In this document: positions 5,732 through 9,145 of the stretch, one piece after another
Position numbering within the stretch: the first letter of the stretch is position 1
Layout: every line of letters starts with the position of its first letter
Assembly: GCA_002409455.1 (NCBI GenBank)
Contig: DHNI01000008.1
Span: forward strand, 33,656-42,800
DNA length: 9,145 nt
Source: Firmicutes bacterium UBA5420
Lineage (GTDB): Bacteria > Bacillota > Limnochordia > Darwinibacteriales > Darwinibacteriaceae
Direction: 5' to 3'
The notes under the pieces: model-generated
Database searches by the model: none
The model's input: only the letters and a program-made list of their open reading frames with translations
What the model was told of the DNA's origin: nothing
Position numbers and translations under genes: made by a program

Positions 5732-6707
5732 TGAAGTTGACCTCCGGAAAAACCTGTGCCGTGTAGTCATCAAATAGTTCCATGGCATCTGGAAACATCT
5801 CGTTACTAAATTTCAAGTATTTTTCTGTTTCTCTCAAGCTTTCATGCCCCAGATAAGTAGAAAGGTAAGGAACAGTATCATCAATCCTGCGACCTTCTCT
5901 TTCCGAATTAGCAAACGACTGGAATGCAAACACATGCCTGAGGCAGTGCAAACAAGGCCCTCTCTGATGTTTCCGTCTTCCAGGAAGGGAAATGTTAGCT
6001 CTTTCCAGTATGAAATTGAACCTGTGCTGAGCATTGTGCGTTGACACTGGCTCCGTTGGATCAGACGTGGGAAAAAGATATGCTTCTGGATATCCGATCA
6101 TCCCCATAGCCATGCAGTATTTCCTAAGGATGTTTGTCAAAGAGTTGTGCATTGGTACAAGCCTTTGTTTGTCACCCTTAGCGTGCCTCAGTGTCAGCAC
6201 ACCGATATCAAAATCCACATCCTTTATTCTTAATGAGAGCGTCTCGCCTGTGCGGAGCCCGCACCCAAACATGAGCCGTAGAATCATCGGAAATTCCATA
6301 TGAATAAGAGTGTTTTTTTGCGGTCTCCCCTTTTGCATTGCATCTACAATGGAAAACAAAAGATCCATCTCGACCTTAGAAAATATATATGGGACATAAT
6401 CATCGCTGACCTTTGGAATCGGCGGGATGTACGCGTTAACGCCATATGCTTTGAGTTGAGTCAGAAAAATTCTGAGACTACGCACCACGTTGGCAATGGA
6501 ACTGCTTTTTCCTGTGAGAGTACGAATCCAGCCGGTAATCTGCTCTTCTGTAAGATTTCTGTCATCACAACAAATGGAGCAGAGATAGTCGTCGAACAAC
6601 CGAAATGTGTGGCAATCGTGATCATAGGTGCTTTTACTCTTTGATGCTTTCCGAAGCGCCAAGAACTCAGTAATCTCGTCTTGTAGTACACTCCTGAATT
6701 GGCTCAT
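5724..6707 (-). CDS. ritB: Tyrosine recombinase, second gene of the RIT element
   Basis: A 327-residue tyrosine recombinase and the middle gene of the trio. Its core-binding domain covers about residues 8-90 and the catalytic domain about 108-302. Catalytic residues visible are R152 (GCGLRTGET), K177 (RHAKGDKQRLVPM), H254 and R257 (HCLRHVF), H288 (YLGHES) and Y297 (TEKYLKF). Between the HxxR box and the LGH box there is a longer, charged loop (SEREGRRIDD, about 268-277) than in XerC/D. The ATG at 6705-6707 overlaps the stop of the first recombinase gene as ATGA, with AAGGTGG 7 bases upstream. It is therefore translationally coupled, suggesting fixed proportions of the three proteins. Confidence 0.87.
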   Translation of the reverse strand: MSQFRSVLQDEITEFLALRKASKSKSTYDHDCHTFRLFDDYLCSICCDDRNLTEEQITGWIRTLTGKSSSIANVVRSLRIFLTQLKAYGVNAYIPPIPKVSDDYVPYIFSKVEMDLLFSIVDAMQKGRPQKNTLIHMEFPMILRLMFGCGLRTGETLSLRIKDVDFDIGVLTLRHAKGDKQRLVPMHNSLTNILRKYCMAMGMIGYPEAYLFPTSDPTEPVSTHNAQHRFNFILERANISLPGRRKHQRGPCLHCLRHVFAFQSFANSEREGRRIDDTVPYLSTYLGHESLRETEKYLKFSNEMFPDAMELFDDYTAQVFPEVNFNE

Positions 6708-7936
6708 AATTGTCCACCTTCAAGCAATACTCTGAAAGAGCCTGCCGGTTCGGGGACTTCTATTGCGCACTCACGGAGCTTTTCAATGTCAATCTTAGCA
6801 TAATGCTTTATCACATTGGGACTAGAATGCCCCAGGATACTCCTGACGGCTTCGTATGGCACATGATCATTAACCATTGAACTGGCCAATGATGACCGAA
6901 ATGTGTGAGGGCCATGCTTTCTGCCTGACACATCAATATTAGCCAGACCTAGGTACTTTGTAGTCACAAAACGCAGGACAGAAGTGGTGATTCCCTGATA
7001 GGGAGCATAATGCCGCAGGAATACGGTCTGGCTTTCGACTCTGGGGCGCGCATTGCTAATATAATCGGTCAGTGCTAACTTGACTTCTGGCAACATCGGG
7101 AGATGTAACTTGTCTCCAGTCTTTTGCTGTATGAGGCAGATTTTATCGTTGTAGAAATCCAACTCATCCAAAGAAAGCTTTGCAATGTCCCCGGATCTCA
7201 TACCAAGCCTTGTCGCCAAAAGCAACATGGCATAATCCCTTTTACCTATAGCATTCGAGCGGTCGATTGCTATCTCAAATCTATGAATCTCCTCTTCACT
7301 ATAGGTTGCCGGTATAGTCGTAGGTCGTTTAGAGCGGGGAACAAGTGCAGACAAGTCTCCTTCAGTAATACCATTGATACTTAAAAATCTAAGGAATGCC
7401 CTGACCACGGGCAATGCATCCTTATTCTTGATTCTCAGAGATGCGCGTGTGATGTAAGACGCTTCCAAAGACGAAATGTTCGGGCATCCAAACACAATGC
7501 ATCCTCGCAAGAAGCTACGAACGAACCGCTTTTTAGCCTGGATGGTGTTATCTTTATTGCCATTTTGAGCGCATTCCGTCGCATACGAACTTAACACATG
7601 TTCAAAAGTGTCTGGTAATAAACTTATCTCCTGTTGCTGTTGAACCCGATACTCATTGCCAGAGTAAACATCGTTGAGTCTTCGGATGGCCGTGAACATG
7701 GCTTTTTTCCAGGAAGTACCGAGTTCTTTCTCAGCGATATAAGCTTCGAAGTACTGCAAGCCGATTTCAGGAGTGTACACATCCGTACCACGCTCAACCA
7801 TAAACAATTCAATTTGTCTGAGTGTCCGGCGATAGTTAGCCAACGTCATCTGCGTATAGGATTTCTCCTTAAGATCGTCTAGCAATCTGTCTAGCAAGTC
7901 TCCAAACGATAGGTCTCTGGTTTCTTCTTGATTCAT
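6704..7936 (-). CDS. ritA: Tyrosine recombinase, first gene of the RIT element
   Basis: A 410-residue tyrosine recombinase, the largest and promoter-proximal member of the trio. An N-terminal helical segment (about residues 8-95) precedes a second SAM-like core-binding segment (about 110-200). The catalytic domain runs from about 210 to 385. Catalytic residues visible are R247 (TRLGMRSGD), K272 (IQQKTGDKLHLPM), H344 and R347 (HTFRSSL), H370 (ILGHSS) and Y379 (VIKHYAKID). The extra N-terminal region explains its length over the other two. The ATG at 7934-7936 follows AAGGGGGC by 6 bases. The gene ends in the ATGA overlap with the next recombinase gene, and both remain open throughout. Confidence 0.88.
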   Translation of the reverse strand: MNQEETRDLSFGDLLDRLLDDLKEKSYTQMTLANYRRTLRQIELFMVERGTDVYTPEIGLQYFEAYIAEKELGTSWKKAMFTAIRRLNDVYSGNEYRVQQQQEISLLPDTFEHVLSSYATECAQNGNKDNTIQAKKRFVRSFLRGCIVFGCPNISSLEASYITRASLRIKNKDALPVVRAFLRFLSINGITEGDLSALVPRSKRPTTIPATYSEEEIHRFEIAIDRSNAIGKRDYAMLLLATRLGMRSGDIAKLSLDELDFYNDKICLIQQKTGDKLHLPMLPEVKLALTDYISNARPRVESQTVFLRHYAPYQGITTSVLRFVTTKYLGLANIDVSGRKHGPHTFRSSLASSMVNDHVPYEAVRSILGHSSPNVIKHYAKIDIEKLRECAIEVPEPAGSFRVLLEGGQL

Positions 7937-8044
7937 TCCAATGCCCCCTTAAATGGTTTCTAATTCCATTTTACCGGAGACTATCGTTATGTGAGAAGAT
8001 ATTAGGTAAACATGGTATCTATGCCATTTCAAGAGAGTCTTATT
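7937..8044 (-). promoter_or_regulatory. Leader of the trio operon, with hairpin before the first ribosome binding site
   Basis: This 108-base stretch between the right inverted repeat and the first recombinase gene must hold the operon promoter. I could not find a convincing -35/-10 pair; TTGAAA and TAATAT occur but 22 bases apart. Two small inverted repeats are visible: ATGG...CCAT (8012-8027) and AAATGG...CCATTT (7951-7971). The second would fold in the mRNA immediately before the AAGGGGG ribosome binding site. Confidence 0.35.
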
Positions 8045-8069
8045 GGATAACCATATTTCTTGGATAATG
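8045..8069 (-). repeat. Right terminal inverted repeat of the three-recombinase element
   Basis: Exact inverted copy of 4606-4630, reading GGATAACC then ATATTTCTTGG then ATAATG on the plus strand. Beyond it towards the right the sequence is IS66 tnpC read on the minus strand. Inside it, the sequence shares nothing obvious with the left subterminal region. Confidence 0.85.
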
Positions 8070-9145
8070 TGCCATGCACCCCGCATTAATTATGTTGGGG
8101 GAAATGCCGGCGTAGGCAGCATAACCATCTGTGACCAGATAACCCTTGAAATCTTTAAGGAATTCCCTAGGGTGTTCCCGGGCCCTCGATGGCTGGTATT
8201 CATAAAGCACGATCCCCGGTCCATATCGTCCAGAACGATAAAGCCACATGTAGGACTTGGATTCAGGCTTTTTACCTTCCTCATGAAGAACTTGGACCGT
8301 TGTCTCATCAGCTTGTATCACTTGCTGCTTGATAAGAAGACCCTTCATGTGCTCGTACAACGGTTCAAGCCATGTCTCGGCAGCACGGATAACCCAGTTG
8401 GCCATGTTTTGCCTTGAGATGTTGCAACCACGCCTGGCCCACTGCTGTTCTTGGCGATAATATGGCACGCCCATGACGAACTTTTCATCAATGATGCTTG
8501 CTTGCTACCACCGAGGGGGAGGCAATGCTACCGGGAAATGCTCTCTTTGGCTTTGGTGCTGCCACAACGATTGGCGTTTCACCGTCACCGTGTGCTTCGC
8601 AGTGCCGACAGCCATAGATGTGTTGTACATGAACATCAACCGATAGTGAAGGGGGAACATACTTAAGTTCCCGGGAGATCTCCTGCTTGATGACGTGCCT
8701 ATCATTACCACAGCACGAACAGACCATCTCTTCCTCGGGAAGGCGGTGTTCAACAATGTTTTCCTGTAAACCCTCTAGGCTAGCGTTTTTCTTGCCCCCC
8801 GCCTTCTTCCTCGTGTGCTCCGGCACAATGATGATCTCTGGCTCAGGAGCGGCGGAATCTGCAACGATCTCAGCTTCGTTAAAGATGGCCTCAAACAGTT
8901 TGAACTGGTCAGGATGGGTCTTCTCGCTTGAAGGACCAAAACGCTTGGTTCTGAGAAGGTGTAAATGGGCGTTCAAGAACTCTAGCTCTTTGGATAAAAG
9001 ATCTACTTTAGCCTCAGCTTTTAGGGCTCGTTCGCGCCAGGATTGTTCAGTTGTGGTCGGGGTTTCAACGGTTTTCTTCATACTAAAAGGTTCGCGTTTT
9101 ACAAGCGAAATCCTGCAAGAAAAACAAGGAATCACAAAGAATATT
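8067..9145 (-). mobile_element. IS66-family element, right copy, 5' part of tnpC only
   Basis: Minus-strand sequence homologous to the left copy's tnpC from its start codon (9081) to the same Gly-Cys-x-Ala-His codons where the left copy ends. The proteins share long blocks such as MWLYRSGRYGPGIVL and AFPGSIASPS but differ elsewhere, so the two copies are different IS66 family members rather than recent duplicates. The last 64 bases (9082-9145) correspond to the tnpB-tnpC gap of the left copy. tnpB, tnpA and the outer terminal repeat should lie just beyond the right edge. Confidence 0.8.
8496..8503 (-). repeat. 4-bp tandem duplication causing the tnpC frameshift
   Basis: The plus strand reads GCTTGCTT, two copies of a 4-base unit (AAGC on the coding strand). 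Removing one unit joins the two tnpC frames with the correct residue spacing relative to the left copy, so a replication-slippage or repair-type duplication is the simplest cause. Confidence 0.75.

Larger units (their letters stand above)
4609..8066 (-). mobile_element. Recombinase-in-trio (RIT) element, apparently complete
   Basis: About 3.46 kb between identical inverted repeats, filled almost completely by three tyrosine recombinase genes on one strand with 4- and 8-base overlaps. This is the organisation known as RIT elements. All three proteins keep the full R-K-H-R-H-Y catalytic set, so the element may still be active. Order along the transcript is the 410-residue, then the 327-residue, then the 342-residue recombinase. 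It carries no passenger gene. On both sides it abuts the 5' part of an IS66 tnpC gene, cut at the same codon. Tn554-like elements were considered, but their third protein is not a tyrosine recombinase. Confidence 0.85.
8040..9081 (-). pseudogene. tnpC: IS66 transposase TnpC, right copy, frameshifted and 3'-truncated
   Basis: The ATG at 9079-9081 (MKKTVETPTT...SWRERALKAEAK) aligns with the start of the left copy. The first frame carries the coiled coil, RFGPSSEKT, and a zinc finger (CSCC...CRHC), then breaks at VVASKHH before TGA. The second frame resumes with IDEKFVMGVPYYRQ and carries both DDE aspartates (QADETT and YLVTDGYAAY). The break is explained by a tandem AAGC duplication at 8496-8503; one unit fewer restores VASIIDEKFVMGVP. 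The 3' end after GCMAH is replaced by the trio element, giving YPRNMVIQ and a stop at 8040. It has two independent inactivating lesions. Confidence 0.88.

Noticed and set aside
5732..5788. Upstream extension of the third recombinase (MPWNYLMTT...)
   Set aside because: It overlaps the second gene by 65 bases and has no better ribosome binding site, while the ATG at 5731 has GGAGG at nine bases.
4703..7936. Tn554-type transposon or a set of XerC/XerD host recombinases
   Set aside because: Tn554 has two tyrosine recombinases plus an unrelated third protein, whereas all three proteins here carry the full catalytic set. Perfect inverted ends and lack of host context argue against Xer.
8012..8027. 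ATGG...CCAT as an operator for the trio operon
   Set aside because: Only four paired bases on each side; too short to support a separate feature.
1..9145. CRISPR arrays, tRNA or rRNA genes, defence systems
   Set aside because: No regularly spaced repeats, no tRNA-like cloverleaf noticed, and no defence-type proteins among the readable frames.

Overview
The window looks like an accessory, mobile-element-rich stretch of a Firmicutes (probably Clostridia) chromosome. This is an inference from the prophage genes: a Gram-positive-type phage amidase, a holin of the Firmicutes phage-holin family, strong GGAGG-like ribosome binding sites and a TTG start. No host housekeeping gene is present, so the genus cannot be read from the sequence.

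Left part (1-2788, all minus strand) is one end of a prophage. It has a partial phage integrase running off the left edge, a small excisionase-like HTH protein just upstream of it, a terminator, an amidase endolysin overlapping a holin, a second terminator, and the 3' part of an unrecognised phage gene. That last gene is cut by an IS66-family element at 2788/2789.

Middle and right part (2789-9145) is a nest of elements. From 2789 to 4608 lies the 5' part of an IS66-family element on the plus strand: left end, tnpA, tnpB and the first two thirds of tnpC. From about 4609 to 8066 lies a complete three-recombinase element of the RIT (recombinase in trio) type. It has three consecutive tyrosine recombinase genes on the minus strand, coupled by short overlaps, inside an identical 25-bp inverted repeat. 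From 8067 to the right edge lies the 5' part of tnpC from a second, clearly diverged IS66 element on the minus strand, also broken by a 4-bp tandem duplication.

The main observation is the junction geometry. An ordinary insertion of the trio into an IS66 transposase gene would leave the 5' half of tnpC on one side and the 3' half on the other. Here both sides are 5' halves, from two different IS66 copies pointing towards each other. Both are cut at exactly the same codon, after Gly-Cys-x-Ala-His. This suggests that a conserved site in IS66 tnpC is a preferred target of the trio element, usable in both orientations, and that two such insertions later recombined. The trio element looks intact (every catalytic residue is visible in all three recombinases), whereas both IS66 transposases have lost their 3' parts.
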